Source: JAUXEH01 sp965533275
Lineage (GTDB): Bacteria > Acidobacteriota > Aminicenantia > Aminicenantales > Aminicenantaceae
NCBI GenBank assembly: GCA_965533275.1
Contig: CBESWG010000004.1
Span: forward strand, 72,636-136,635
DNA length: 64,000 bases
Direction of reading: 5' to 3'
The position numbers were made by a program, and so were the translations under genes. Positions within the stretch are counted from its first letter, which is position 1, and the number at the start of each line of letters is the position of its first letter. Below the pieces are notes generated by a model. That model made no database searches. It was not told where the DNA came from and worked only from the letters and a program-made list of their open reading frames with translations. This document shows, in pieces, positions 8,591 to 17,375 of this stretch.

Positions 8591-9796
8591 ATGCATGCCA
8601 TCTATGCATTCGGGCTGCTTATCCTGGTCGCTTATCTTGGCTCTCGATTCATCCGGAAAGGCAAGCGCTCCTTTTCTCCCTTCATCTTCATTTTTCACTC
8701 GGGTTTGATCTACGTCCTCCTCGGTCTCTACCTTGGGCGCCATGGCAGCAACGTCTTGAGTGAGGAGATCCTCCGCTCGTTTCGGCCCCTGATCGCCCTC
8801 GGTCTGGGCTGGGTTGGTTTTCTGTTTGGATTTCAGCTGGAATACCGCTACATCAAACGGTTCCCGCGCAAATACGTCGGCCTTTCTTTTTGCCTTTTTC
8901 TGGGTGTTACTCTGCTGGTGACCATCCCTGTGATCTGGATCCTCGAGCAGTGGTTCGCCGTGCCCCGGTTCTATCTTCATGGTGTGGCCGTAGCCCTGGG
9001 ACTCCTGGCTGCGATCCATTCGCCCACACTGATGAATCTGGTCGCACCTCTGGTGCCCAAACGAGGGCACTATTACTATCTGGCACGCTTTCTGGTCAGT
9101 GCGGGCGGCTTCTGGGCGGTGGTGGGGATGACGTTTCTCGTCTCATTTTGGCACTTCCCTGTGTCTGACCAGGGGACCGTGGCTTCGGCCCTGCTCCTGA
9201 TCCTGGTTTCTACGCTGATTCCCATCCTCCTCGGTTTTCTTTTTCACTACTTGACAAGGATCCGGATCTTGGAACAGGACCTCCTGGTCTATCTCCTGGG
9301 GATGGTTTTCTTTGTGTCCGGGGCCGCCTTCTATTTCAACCTGATGCCCCTGTATGTATGTATGGTGATGGGCATTGTCTATTCCAACCTCACCCGAAGA
9401 CACGAAAAGATCTACCCTGTACTTATCGCATCGGAAAAGCCCCTCTACCTTGTTCTTCTGATCCTGATCGGGGCCCTCTGGGAGATCGACATCGACTTGA
9501 AGATCGCAGCCCTGGTTCTGCTCCTGGTCGGGCTCAGGATTGCGGCCCACATGCTCATCACACCTATCCTGGGCCGTCTCCTCAAGTTTCCCTACAAGCT
9601 GCCCGTGACCTTCGGGCTTTCCCTTCTGTCGGCCGGAGGTCTGGGGATCGCCTTTGCCGTCAGCATTTACCTCGCGTATCCCATGGACCTCACAAACACA
9701 TTCCTGTCCGTGGCGCTCATCGCCATCATCGCGGGGGAAGTATTGAGCCCCCTGGCCATCAAGGCCTCTCTGTATCGTCTGGGGAGAAAGGAATGA
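8591..9796 (+). CDS. Cation:proton antiporter, CPA2-type membrane protein
   Basis: This 401-residue protein is nearly all membrane, with about 11-12 hydrophobic segments from residue 1 to 395. Features such as LIALGLGWVGFLFGFQLEY, HGVAVALGLLAAIHSPTLM and FGLSLLSAGGLGIAFAVSIYL follow the Na+/H+ exchanger (CPA) plan of symmetric half-repeats. No C-terminal regulatory (TrkA-N) domain is attached, so control may come from the separate PII-like and IIA proteins. It overlaps the next antiporter gene by ATGA; the two are paralogous and may pair. Ion specificity cannot be read from the sequence. Confidence 0.8.
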   Translation: MHAIYAFGLLILVAYLGSRFIRKGKRSFSPFIFIFHSGLIYVLLGLYLGRHGSNVLSEEILRSFRPLIALGLGWVGFLFGFQLEYRYIKRFPRKYVGLSFCLFLGVTLLVTIPVIWILEQWFAVPRFYLHGVAVALGLLAAIHSPTLMNLVAPLVPKRGHYYYLARFLVSAGGFWAVVGMTFLVSFWHFPVSDQGTVASALLLILVSTLIPILLGFLFHYLTRIRILEQDLLVYLLGMVFFVSGAAFYFNLMPLYVCMVMGIVYSNLTRRHEKIYPVLIASEKPLYLVLLILIGALWEIDIDLKIAALVLLLVGLRIAAHMLITPILGRLLKFPYKLPVTFGLSLLSAGGLGIAFAVSIYLAYPMDLTNTFLSVALIAIIAGEVLSPLAIKASLYRLGRKE

Positions 9797-11073
9797 CGCT
9801 GGCGGCGCTGCTCCTGATCTTTGGTGTTATGCTGTTCATGAAAAGCCCTGTGCTGCAGCCGTTCTCCGATCCTGCCCAGAGCACCACCCTTGCACTGGGT
9901 TTTATCCTGATCTTTGCGTTCCTGTTCGGAAAAAAAGCCTCTTCCTTCAAGCTCCCCCAGATCACCGGCTATATCCTGGCCGGGATCCTCTGCGGGCCCT
10001 TCGTGTTTCGATTCCTGAGCGCCTCCGATGTGGCGGACCTGCAGCTCCTGGATGGGCTTGCCCTGAGCCTGATCGCGCTCACGGCCGGGGGAGAGATGCG
10101 CCTGGACCGACTGCGGGATCGTTTCCGCTCCATCTCTCTCGTTGTGCTGTTTCAGACCGTCACGATCATCTCGGGATTCATTGCCTTCGGCCTGGTGGTC
10201 CTGCCTTTCTTCGGTGTCCTTCCTGACAGCAGCTTTCCCCAGCTCCTGGCTTTTTCTCTCCTTTTGGGAACCTTAGCTGCCGCGACCTCTCCCTCCACCA
10301 CGATCGCCGTGATCACGGAAACTCGTTCCCAAGGCAGAAACACAGACCTGGTCTTAAGTGCGGCAGTTGTCAAGGACTTCGTCGTGATCGGTTTCTTCGC
10401 CCTTGCGCTGTCCGTTTCTCACGGCCTGGTCATGCCTGGGGAAGGCCTCGGATTGTCCTTCCTGTGGCACCTGTTTCTTGAGGTCGGAGGATCTCTCCTG
10501 TTCGGGATCGTCATCGGTGTGATCATCATCCTCTACCTCAGGTTCGTCAAGCGGGAACTGGCCGTCTTCATCCTGGGCATCGCCTTTTTTACGTATGAGA
10601 TCTCCCATGCGTATGGATTTCACCCCCTTATGATATGTCTCGTGGCCGGATTCATCGTACAGAACCTATCGGCCCAGGGAGACAGCCTGATCACTGCGCT
10701 GGAGAAGGTTTCCACCCCGGTCTATGTTGTATTCTTTGCCATCTCTGGAGCCTCCCTCGACCTCACCGCTCTCCAACAGGGTTGGCTGCTCGCCGTTCTC
10801 TGTGTCATCTGGAGGGCCGTATTAAAGTTTGGTGGGACCTATGCGGGCGCCCGGTTATCCGGAGAGGATCGGCTCTTCCAACGGCTCGGGTGGTCCGGAT
10901 TCATCTCTCAGGCAGGTGTGGCCTTGGGGATGGCTATCGAGATAGAGGAGGCCTTTCCCATATGGGGGAAGACATTCAAGGCTTTGGTTCTTGCGGTGAT
11001 CGCGATCAACCAGGTCATCGGGCCGGTCCTGCTGCAAAAATTCCTGATCAAGAGTGGAGAGACAGGCCAATAA
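9793..11073 (+). CDS. Cation:proton antiporter, CPA2 type (second copy)
   Basis: I start this 426-residue protein at ATG 9793, which overlaps the preceding TGA; the reading frame stays open upstream but that stretch lies inside the previous antiporter gene. It has roughly 12 membrane segments. LPQITGYILAGILCGPFVF is a good match to the first CPA2 motif, and GTLAAATSPSTTIAVI and LVLSAAVVKDFVVIGFF mark the ion-binding helices, with the aspartate in VVKDF in the key place. HPLMICLVAGFIVQNLS and SGFISQAGVALGMAI follow. It ends the five-gene operon. Confidence 0.85.
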   Translation: MTLAALLLIFGVMLFMKSPVLQPFSDPAQSTTLALGFILIFAFLFGKKASSFKLPQITGYILAGILCGPFVFRFLSASDVADLQLLDGLALSLIALTAGGEMRLDRLRDRFRSISLVVLFQTVTIISGFIAFGLVVLPFFGVLPDSSFPQLLAFSLLLGTLAAATSPSTTIAVITETRSQGRNTDLVLSAAVVKDFVVIGFFALALSVSHGLVMPGEGLGLSFLWHLFLEVGGSLLFGIVIGVIIILYLRFVKRELAVFILGIAFFTYEISHAYGFHPLMICLVAGFIVQNLSAQGDSLITALEKVSTPVYVVFFAISGASLDLTALQQGWLLAVLCVIWRAVLKFGGTYAGARLSGEDRLFQRLGWSGFISQAGVALGMAIEIEEAFPIWGKTFKALVLAVIAINQVIGPVLLQKFLIKSGETGQ

Positions 11074-11151
11074 GAACCAGCGTGGTCCTGGTCCCACCAC
11101 TTGGAGGCCTCGAAATCTTGAGCAGGAGACCAGTGCGACACTGTCGGGGAT

Positions 11152-11925
11152 CTACTCCACTAAGATAAGCCTCTGTCCCTTTCCCACGGGAACGGCCCTG
11201 AGGATGGCCTCCTTAGTTTTATCTCCGGCCAGCCGGCAGGCCTCAAACAGAGGGCGCCCCTGGACCAGGAAACACAGGATCAAAGAGGAAAGGAAACATC
11301 CCGTCCCATGCACGTTGCCATCAGCTCGTTCCCTCTCAAACATGTGATAGGATCTGCCATCGAACAGAATATCAACTGCGTTCCCTGTGAGATGCCCCCC
11401 CTTGATCAGGCAGGGAATGTGGTAGTCCTGGTAGATCTGACGAGCGGCTGCTTGCATGTCTTCCAGGTTCGACACTTCGGAGCCAGTGATCAAGGAGGCC
11501 TCGTCAAGGTTCGGTGTCAGGAGTGTGATGCGGCCCGACAGAGTTTTCATATAGTCGGGCAGTGCTTCGGGATCCAGGAGCCAGGTTCCTGAGCTGGAGC
11601 GCAGCACCGGATCGACCACCGTGGGCAGGGCTTCACAGGTTTCAAGGACGGCTTCGATGGTGGAGATGTGTTCGCGGCAGCCGAGCATGCCGATCTTGAT
11701 GCCCCGGATATCTGAGTCCTCTTTCAGTGCCAGGTACTGTCGCTGCACCAATTCGGAAGGCAGGCAGTGAAGATCTTTGACCTCTCGGGTGTTCTGAACC
11801 GTGATCGCAGTGGCCAATCCCATTCCCTGAAAGCCCTGGCTTGCGAAGACCTTAAGGTCCATGATCACCCCTGCGCCTGAGGTGGGATCGAAGCCGGCCA
11901 ATGAGAGGAGGACTGGTGAAGACAT
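11152..11925 (-). CDS. thiD: Hydroxymethylpyrimidine/phosphomethylpyrimidine kinase
   Basis: This 257-residue ribokinase-fold enzyme phosphorylates HMP and HMP-phosphate for thiamin synthesis. It shows LSLAGFDPTSGAGVIMDLKV at the start, ATAITVQNT, VVDPVLRSSSG, LLTPNLDEASLITG, IKGGHL and the catalytic DGNVHGTGC followed by the anion-hole segment. No other thiamin genes are nearby and I see no TPP riboswitch before it, so it could serve salvage. It converges with the antiporter operon. Confidence 0.92.
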   Translation of the reverse strand: MSSPVLLSLAGFDPTSGAGVIMDLKVFASQGFQGMGLATAITVQNTREVKDLHCLPSELVQRQYLALKEDSDIRGIKIGMLGCREHISTIEAVLETCEALPTVVDPVLRSSSGTWLLDPEALPDYMKTLSGRITLLTPNLDEASLITGSEVSNLEDMQAAARQIYQDYHIPCLIKGGHLTGNAVDILFDGRSYHMFERERADGNVHGTGCFLSSLILCFLVQGRPLFEACRLAGDKTKEAILRAVPVGKGQRLILVE

Positions 11926-12071
11926 GATTCACAATCCTATCAGATTGGGCCGGCAGCGTAAATGGACACAGCTACTGAAGGCGTACTGATGAGCCGGGGA
12001 AACGCGTATAATCCGCCTGAACTTCGACTAAAATAATAAACAGATGGATCCTTCACGGATTCCTCTCTGGT

Positions 12072-12100
12072 TTTACGTGAGAAATCAATTGTGATAACAT
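12072..12100 (+). promoter_or_regulatory. Candidate promoter for acylphosphatase
   Basis: TTTACG (12072-12077), a 17-base spacer and TAACAT (12095-12100) sit 17 bases before the acylphosphatase start. The match is moderate. Confidence 0.4.
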
Positions 12101-12117
12101 ATTTTGCGTTCTAACAG

Positions 12118-12390
12118 ATGGTAAGAGCTAACCTCGTGGTATCAGGGCGTGTCCAAGGCGTATTTTTCCGGGCTCATACCCAGAGAGAGGCCGCTGTATT
12201 GGGATTGACCGGCTGGGTGAGGAACCTGAACGATGGACGGGTTGAGATCCTGGTGGAAGGCGAGAAAGAGAAGGTGGAAGGATTGATCTCTGCTGTCAGG
12301 GAAGGTCCGCCGATGTCAAACGTTGAGGCCGTCGATGCCTCGTGGATGGAATACCGAGGAGAGTTCACGGATTTTCGGGTTACCTGGTAA
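12118..12390 (+). CDS. acyP: Acylphosphatase
   Basis: The 90-residue protein hydrolyses acyl phosphates such as carbamoyl or acetyl phosphate. The signature GRVQGVFFRAHTQREA carries the catalytic arginine, and GLTGWVRNLNDGRVEILVEG carries the catalytic asparagine; FTDFRVTW is a standard ending. Size and motifs are complete. No strong ribosome site precedes ATG. The cupin gene starts 24 bases after its stop, so the two are probably co-transcribed. Confidence 0.95.
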   Translation: MVRANLVVSGRVQGVFFRAHTQREAAVLGLTGWVRNLNDGRVEILVEGEKEKVEGLISAVREGPPMSNVEAVDASWMEYRGEFTDFRVTW

Positions 12391-12414
12391 TTGCGGCAGC
12401 AGGATGGGAGGACT

Positions 12415-12741
12415 ATGATGCTTAAGATAAACAAAGACGATCAACCGACAGTGGAGATGTTCGACGGTGTTGTGAGACATACACTGGCCTGTGGGAAAGA
12501 CGTGTTGATGGCCCGATTCGAATATTCGGAGGGATCGAGTGTCCCCGCACACAAACATGCCTATGAACAGGTAACCACGATCCTTCAGGGAAAACAGAAG
12601 ATCATCATCGAACACAATGGTGACACAGAAGAGATCATCGTCACAGCCGGGGACTCCTATATCGTACCCTCTAACTTCCAGCATGAACAGCTCACGCTGG
12701 AGGTTTCGGTAACCATCGATGCCTGGAGCATCGCCCCCTAG
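12415..12741 (+). CDS. Cupin-domain protein
   Basis: This small single-domain cupin (108 residues) has the two metal-binding motifs: PAHKHAYEQVTTILQGK (His-x-His, with Gln after Glu) and DSYIVPSNFQHE (His). Such proteins bind a divalent metal and serve as enzymes or sensors; the substrate is unknown. GGAGG at 12407-12411 lies before two adjacent ATGs (12415, 12418); the second has the better spacing. Confidence 0.82.
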   Translation: MMLKINKDDQPTVEMFDGVVRHTLACGKDVLMARFEYSEGSSVPAHKHAYEQVTTILQGKQKIIIEHNGDTEEIIVTAGDSYIVPSNFQHEQLTLEVSVTIDAWSIAP

Positions 12742-12820
12742 AGTCCCGGACAGCAAGCCCGTCTGGATTCTCCCACTTCAGAGAAAATCGTGGCCCAGAC
12801 GTTTCAGTGATCAAGCCGGC

Positions 12821-13084
12821 TCAATGTGGTTTTTTGGACTCTAGGAACTTCTTGCGGCAGGCATCCGAACAGAAGTAGTATTCCTGTCCTTGATACAGCT
12901 CACGGATCGCCTCATCCTTGGGGAGGTAGGTATCACAGGTCTCGTCCTTGACCATCACTCCCGATGTCTTCTGCAGGGTTGGCTCACGTTTTTGGCCTGA
13001 GTTGAGCGCAGAAAAAAAACGGAGGATCAAAAAGATCACAACCGCCATGATGGCGTAGGCCAGGAGCTTTAGAAACATGGCCAT
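12821..13084 (-). CDS. Membrane-anchored YHS/TRASH-like metal-binding protein
   Basis: From ATG 13084 the protein has 87 residues. An N-terminal membrane helix (residues 4-24) is followed by a cytosolic or periplasmic tail with VKDETCDTYLPKDEA and QEYYFCSDACRKKFLES. The C-x-n-C-x3-C pattern and CSDACRKKFL resemble YHS/TRASH metal-binding modules linked to heavy-metal handling. The same frame is open up to 13192, but the added segment looks non-coding and overlaps the promoter of the divergent gene. Which metal it binds is unknown. Confidence 0.7.
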   Translation of the reverse strand: MAMFLKLLAYAIMAVVIFLILRFFSALNSGQKREPTLQKTSGVMVKDETCDTYLPKDEAIRELYQGQEYYFCSDACRKKFLESKKPH

Positions 13085-13157
13085 CACTGTAGAGGATATG
13101 CCCAATGTTGTCAATTGTGACCCATGCGAGCACCTGATTGAGCGAGGGGAATTTTCC

Positions 13158-13186
13158 TTGCCAAACACGGGTGTGCTGGGTAAGAT
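13158..13186 (+). promoter_or_regulatory. Promoter of the acyl-CoA dehydrogenase operon
   Basis: TTGCCA (13158-13163), a 17-base spacer and TAAGAT (13181-13186) lie 33 bases before the acyl-CoA dehydrogenase ATG, in the divergent gap next to the YHS-like gene. Confidence 0.5.
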
Positions 13187-13219
13187 GAGCATGCACGATA
13201 TCCTGTGGGAGGACCGAAA

Positions 13220-14362
13220 ATGGATTTTCTACTGACCGAGGAGCAGGAGCTCCTGAAGGATTCCATTCGCAATTTTATGCACAAAGAGATCCAACCCCAT
13301 GTCAGGGAGAGTGATGACCTGGGGAAATGGCCCGATTCGTTCACACGTAAACTTGCGGATATGGGACTGCTGGGGATCATCATCTCTCCGGAGTACGATG
13401 GAGCCGGTTTTTCCAACGTCGACTACGTCATCATCCTGGAAGAGCTTTCCAAGGTCGATCCTTCCGTCGGCCTGGTCGTGGCCGCGCACAACTCCTTGTG
13501 CTCCAACCACATCAACCTTTTCGGGAGTGACGAGCAAAAAAGGAAGTACCTTCCCCGACTTGCCACGGGAGCCACTCTGGGGGCCTGGGCCCTGACAGAA
13601 GCCGCAGCCGGCTCGGATGCCGCAGCCATGAAGACACGCGCCGTGAAGAAGGGGGACCGTTGGGTCCTGAACGGAAGCAAGATGTTTATTACCAACGGCT
13701 CCCTGGCAGAGATCCAGGTTATCATGGCCATCACGGATGCGGAACAAGGACGCAAAGGGATCTCCGCCTTTATCGTGGAAAAAGGTATGGCCGGATTCTC
13801 TGTCGGCAAAAAAGAGGATAAACTGGGAATCCGCGCAGCCGACACTTGTGAACTCGTGTTCGAAGATCTAGAGCTTTCGGAGGAGCAGCTTCTGGGGGAG
13901 GTTGGGACAGGTTACAGGCAGGCCATGGATGTCCTGGACGGCGGACGCGTCAGCATCGCCGGTTTTTCTCTCGGCATTGCTGCAGGCGCGCTGGAGGCTT
14001 CATTGAAGTATGCCAAGGAAAGGGAGCAGTTCAATCAGCCGATCGCCAATTTCCAGGCGATCCAGTGGATGCTTGCCGATGGCTTTACCGAGCTGGAAGC
14101 GGCCAGGCTGCTCACCTACAGGGCAGCGTTCCTCGAGGATCAGGGAAAAAAGATCCCAAAAGAATCGGCCATGGCTAAGCTGTTCGCCAGCGAACTCGCC
14201 GTCAAAGCCTCGTCAACCGCTGTCCAGATACATGGTGGATACGGCTTCAGCAAAGAATATCCGGTGGAGAAGCTGTACCGGGACTCCAAACTTGCGACCA
14301 TCGGCGAGGGGACCTCGGAGATCCAGAGGTGGATCATCGCTCAGCAGATTTTGAAGTCCTGA
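13220..14362 (+). CDS. Acyl-CoA dehydrogenase
   Basis: This 380-residue flavoenzyme oxidises short or branched acyl-CoA to enoyl-CoA, passing electrons to ETF. Motifs are complete: AWALTEAAAGSDAAAMKT (FAD/substrate), WVLNGSKMFITNGSLAE, VQIHGGYGFSKEYPVEKLYR and TIGEGTSEIQR, whose glutamate is the catalytic base. ATG 13220 is favoured by GGGAGGA at 13207-13213; an upstream GTG at 13205 would place that site inside the gene. It heads an operon with meaB and methylmalonyl-CoA epimerase, so a substrate feeding into propionyl-CoA (branched-chain or propionate metabolism) is likely. Confidence 0.92.
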   Translation: MDFLLTEEQELLKDSIRNFMHKEIQPHVRESDDLGKWPDSFTRKLADMGLLGIIISPEYDGAGFSNVDYVIILEELSKVDPSVGLVVAAHNSLCSNHINLFGSDEQKRKYLPRLATGATLGAWALTEAAAGSDAAAMKTRAVKKGDRWVLNGSKMFITNGSLAEIQVIMAITDAEQGRKGISAFIVEKGMAGFSVGKKEDKLGIRAADTCELVFEDLELSEEQLLGEVGTGYRQAMDVLDGGRVSIAGFSLGIAAGALEASLKYAKEREQFNQPIANFQAIQWMLADGFTELEAARLLTYRAAFLEDQGKKIPKESAMAKLFASELAVKASSTAVQIHGGYGFSKEYPVEKLYRDSKLATIGEGTSEIQRWIIAQQILKS

Positions 14363-14402
14363 TCCACAGCGGGATGCAGTCAGGATCCCCGACATCGTAT
14401 CG

Positions 14403-15335
14403 ATGAAGATAGCACAACAACTTTTACGGGGAGATAAGAGAGCGCTCGCCCGGGCCATCACTCTTGTAGAGAATCACCATCCGAGCTCCCAGGAACTGCT
14501 GCAGGAGGCATATCCCCACAGCGGCGGATCATTCGTCGTGGGGATCACCGGATCGCCCGGTTCCGGAAAGAGTACACTGGTGGACGGCCTGGCTTCTCTG
14601 ATCACCCGATCCGACAAGAATCTCGGCATCGTGGCCGTGGACCCTTCCAGTCCTTTTACAGGAGGGGCTGTGCTGGGCGATCGGATCCGAATGATGCAGC
14701 ACAGCTCGGATCCCCGGGTTTTTATCCGGAGTATGGCGACGCGCGGCCATCTGGGCGGACTCGCCAAGGCGACGGGCGATGTTATCGTCCTGATGGAGGC
14801 GGCCGGAAAGGACTTTGTCCTCGTGGAAACGGTGGGCGTGGGCCAGGATGAGGTGGAAGTCGTCCGGCTGGCTGAATTGATCCTGGTGATACTGACTCCG
14901 GATGTCGGAGATGATGTCCAGGTGTTCAAGGCCGGGATCATGGAGATCGCCGACATCTTTGTACTCAACAAGGCCGATTCACCGCAGAGTGAGGTCATGG
15001 AGCGGCGGCTCAAAGCCCTCCTGGAACTGGGAGCTGAGGGGGCAGCCCGCCCTCCGGTCCTGAAGACCGTTGCTCCGACCGGAGAGGGGATAGAAGCCCT
15101 GTGGGAAACTATCCAGGATTGCCGCCGCGCCCAATCGCAGGAGGAAATAGAAAAGAGACAGAGGCGCCGGATCGGCTGGATGCTGCGAACGATCCTTCAT
15201 GGGAAGATGGCTGAGAGGCTGACAGCGGCACTGCCTGCGGAAGAATTTGAGGAATTGGTGGAGAGGATTCATCGGCGCGAGAGCGATCCATACAGCCTGG
15301 CAGATCAGGCATTGGAGAAGATCGGGAGGGTTTGA
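14403..15335 (+). CDS. meaB: Methylmalonyl-CoA mutase-associated GTPase MeaB
   Basis: The 310-residue G3E-family GTPase protects and reloads B12-dependent methylmalonyl-CoA mutase. It has the P-loop GITGSPGSGKSTL, VAVDPSSPFTGGAVLGDRIR, SMATRGHLGGLA, VETVGVGQDEVEV (Walker B/G3) and the NKAD base-recognition motif. The mutase itself is not in the window, but the epimerase gene begins one base after this stop. Length is normal. Confidence 0.94.
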   Translation: MKIAQQLLRGDKRALARAITLVENHHPSSQELLQEAYPHSGGSFVVGITGSPGSGKSTLVDGLASLITRSDKNLGIVAVDPSSPFTGGAVLGDRIRMMQHSSDPRVFIRSMATRGHLGGLAKATGDVIVLMEAAGKDFVLVETVGVGQDEVEVVRLAELILVILTPDVGDDVQVFKAGIMEIADIFVLNKADSPQSEVMERRLKALLELGAEGAARPPVLKTVAPTGEGIEALWETIQDCRRAQSQEEIEKRQRRRIGWMLRTILHGKMAERLTAALPAEEFEELVERIHRRESDPYSLADQALEKIGRV

Positions 15336-15336
15336 C

Positions 15337-15744
15337 ATGGGGAGCTGGAAGATGAATCACGTCGCGATCGCTGTCGAGGACATCATGGACAGCATAGCTC
15401 GATGGGCAGGGGCATTGGGCGTAGAGGCCGGTGAGGTCGAGGACCTACCGGCAAGGGGCGCCCGTCTCTGCAAGCTGGATGCGCCGGGCAGCCCCTCTCT
15501 GGAACTCATCACGCCCCTGGGAGAAGATTCCACGGTCGCCCGGTTTCTCTCGGATCACGGCGAAGGGATCCATCATTTTTGCTTCGAAGTGCCGGACATC
15601 GAGGACTCTTTGGCTCGGCTGAAGCAGCAGGGTGCTCAACTGATCCATGAGCAACCTGTTACTGGAGCCGGGGGCAGCCGTATCGCCTTCATCCATCCCA
15701 ACAGCTTTAATGGGGTATTGATCGAGCTACTCGAAAAGAAGTAA
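15337..15744 (+). CDS. mce: Methylmalonyl-CoA epimerase
   Basis: The 135-residue VOC-fold enzyme interconverts R- and S-methylmalonyl-CoA. The metal ligands are visible as MNHVAIAVED (His), IHHFCFEV (His) and VLIELLEKK (Glu). The frame is open upstream into meaB, but ATG 15337 follows GGGAGGG (15324-15330) by six bases and lies one base after the meaB stop. Together with meaB and the dehydrogenase it marks a methylmalonyl-CoA pathway. Confidence 0.9.
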   Translation: MGSWKMNHVAIAVEDIMDSIARWAGALGVEAGEVEDLPARGARLCKLDAPGSPSLELITPLGEDSTVARFLSDHGEGIHHFCFEVPDIEDSLARLKQQGAQLIHEQPVTGAGGSRIAFIHPNSFNGVLIELLEKK

Positions 15745-15775
15745 AGGGCCTGGGAGCTAGGCTCTATTCTGCCCT

Positions 15776-16285
15776 CTATTGATCTTGGGCGGCGAGGGTC
15801 AGGATGCGGGTTGCGAAGTCACGGGCATCGGCCAGGTCACTTTCGTCCGGATGCGAGCTGGCAGAGACAGCCATCTCGGCCCAGAGTTTATGCTCCGGGG
15901 ATCTCATCAGGGTTTCGAGCGCCTGGGGAGACACCCTGCCCCGGCAGGAAAAAGTGCCGAGGACCCGGGCGCCCGCGGCCAGGGCTGTCGCGTTTTCCAG
16001 GGCCTCTCTCGAAAGAGGGCTGCCCATGAGAGCGCCGTGCGTACAAAAAAAGGCGATCTTCTTCGCTTGTGGGATGGCTTGCAGAAACTCGGCGGCCACG
16101 GGGGGCACACTGTGGGAATGGACGGGGAATCCGGCGAATATGAGGCTGTAGGATGCGGCTTCTCCGTTCTCGAGTTCCTTAAGGGATTTAATGCTTTTGT
16201 CACCCTCTACAACATCGTGGATCGCCTCTGCGACCCGTTTGGTGTTCTCGGTCCGGCTGTAATACACTACAAGAGTTTTAGACAT
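15776..16285 (-). CDS. Flavodoxin family protein
   Basis: The 169-residue protein starts MSKTLVVYYSRTENTKRVAEA, the FMN phosphate-binding loop of flavodoxins (usually S/T-x-T-G-N-T, here SRTENT), and continues with SLIFAGFPVHSHSVPP and KKIAFFCTHGALMGS. It may be a redox carrier or an NAD(P)H:quinone-type flavoprotein. It converges with the epimerase gene and is followed 17 bases upstream by the barrel gene on the same strand. Confidence 0.82.
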   Translation of the reverse strand: MSKTLVVYYSRTENTKRVAEAIHDVVEGDKSIKSLKELENGEAASYSLIFAGFPVHSHSVPPVAAEFLQAIPQAKKIAFFCTHGALMGSPLSREALENATALAAGARVLGTFSCRGRVSPQALETLMRSPEHKLWAEMAVSASSHPDESDLADARDFATRILTLAAQDQ

Positions 16286-16302
16286 CGTGGGTCCTATATC
16301 AC

Positions 16303-17271
16303 TCAGAATTTGAATCGGATCCCGAGTTTGAAAGAGACAGTACTAAAGTCCAGTTCTCCCTGGCGAACATTCTTGATATCTGGCCCCGGTCTGGGCCCCC
16401 CATCCAGTGGGAATTCCAGCTGGCCCTCTGGCCTGCTCTCATGGCCCGCCAGGACACTGTAGTAGGTCCCGCTCCCGGTGTGGTCGCTGTCGTAGAAATA
16501 GAGCGAAGCCTTTCCCGCCTGGATCAGGTCTCCTCCTGGAAAACCCAATGCTTCGTAGCGGTACGCCCCTTTGAAACCATCTGTAGTGTTCCAGACCTTT
16601 TCCCCTTCTACCACAAAAGACATGAATGCGAGGATCTCCAGCTCGACGCCCAGGTTTGCATAGAATCCCAGCGACTCAGAGGAGTATTCGTTGTCCTTGT
16701 TGATCCGGTAGTTGAACTGTTGGCCGAAGTCCGTGATGACCGATTGGTAGTTGTTCGTGCTCTTATAGGAGACGAATAGGATATGCTGGCCCACCCCAGC
16801 CAGGATGGATAGACGGGGGAAGGGAGGCAGCGCGAAGGCGTAGCTGAGTCCGAGTTTCAAGGGCACCGCGGTTACTTTGTTTTGGATGTACTGCTCCTCA
16901 CTCTGTGTGCCGATGGCATGGTCGAAACCCACAGATCCTTCTTCGGAGCTCGAATACCAGGATCCGGCCAGGTTGATGGCCAGGCCCTTGTAGAGCGGGA
17001 TCCGCAGCTCGACCTCCAGGCCGTTGGAGTACTTGAGGGGAGTGAACTGACCCTGAAGCGTGCCTCCGTTCACATCCCGCCAGTCCTTCCACAAAAGGTT
17101 AAAAGAGTCGATCCAGGTGTTGATGTCAGTGCCGGAGATGTTGTTGGTGCTGTAACTGAACTTGAGGCTCACACGTTCGCCCCGCGCCGGGATAGTGAGG
17201 GCGGCCAGCAGCATGATCAGGGCTGTAATAAGGTAAAATTTTTCTCGTCTCATCTCCATGTATTTTTCCAT
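16303..17271 (-). CDS. Predicted outer-membrane beta-barrel protein
   Basis: An N-terminal basic stretch and hydrophobic helix (FYLITALIMLLAALTIPARG) form a signal peptide. The mature part alternates hydrophobic and polar residues in many short strands rich in Gly, Tyr, Phe and Ser, and ends in SFKLGIRFKF with the terminal aromatic typical of outer-membrane barrels. No specific family is recognised. Two further in-frame ATGs within the first seven codons make the start uncertain. Confidence 0.65.
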   Translation of the reverse strand: MEKYMEMRREKFYLITALIMLLAALTIPARGERVSLKFSYSTNNISGTDINTWIDSFNLLWKDWRDVNGGTLQGQFTPLKYSNGLEVELRIPLYKGLAINLAGSWYSSSEEGSVGFDHAIGTQSEEQYIQNKVTAVPLKLGLSYAFALPPFPRLSILAGVGQHILFVSYKSTNNYQSVITDFGQQFNYRINKDNEYSSESLGFYANLGVELEILAFMSFVVEGEKVWNTTDGFKGAYRYEALGFPGGDLIQAGKASLYFYDSDHTGSGTYYSVLAGHESRPEGQLEFPLDGGPRPGPDIKNVRQGELDFSTVSFKLGIRFKF

Positions 17272-17375
17272 ATTTCTTTAAAGATTTCCAGTCTTTCTTG
17301 GCGTGTGTCTTCATGCGTTCCTTTAGTCGCAAGAGCCTGGCGGATTGCGGAAGGGCGGGAATGCATCTCCAGGGG

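Noticed and set aside
9358..9792. Upstream extension of the second antiporter frame (to 571 codons)
   Set aside because: The extension is an out-of-frame reading of the first antiporter gene; ATG 9793 overlapping its stop is the natural start.
11986..12003. CTGATGAG followed by GGAAAC, resembling the conserved core of a hammerhead ribozyme upstream of thiD
   Set aside because: There is no room for a looped stem II between the two core segments, and the flanks do not form stems I and III.
11926..12117. Possible TPP riboswitch before thiD
   Set aside because: The conserved CTGAGA and ACCTGATCTGG-type TPP motifs are absent on either strand.
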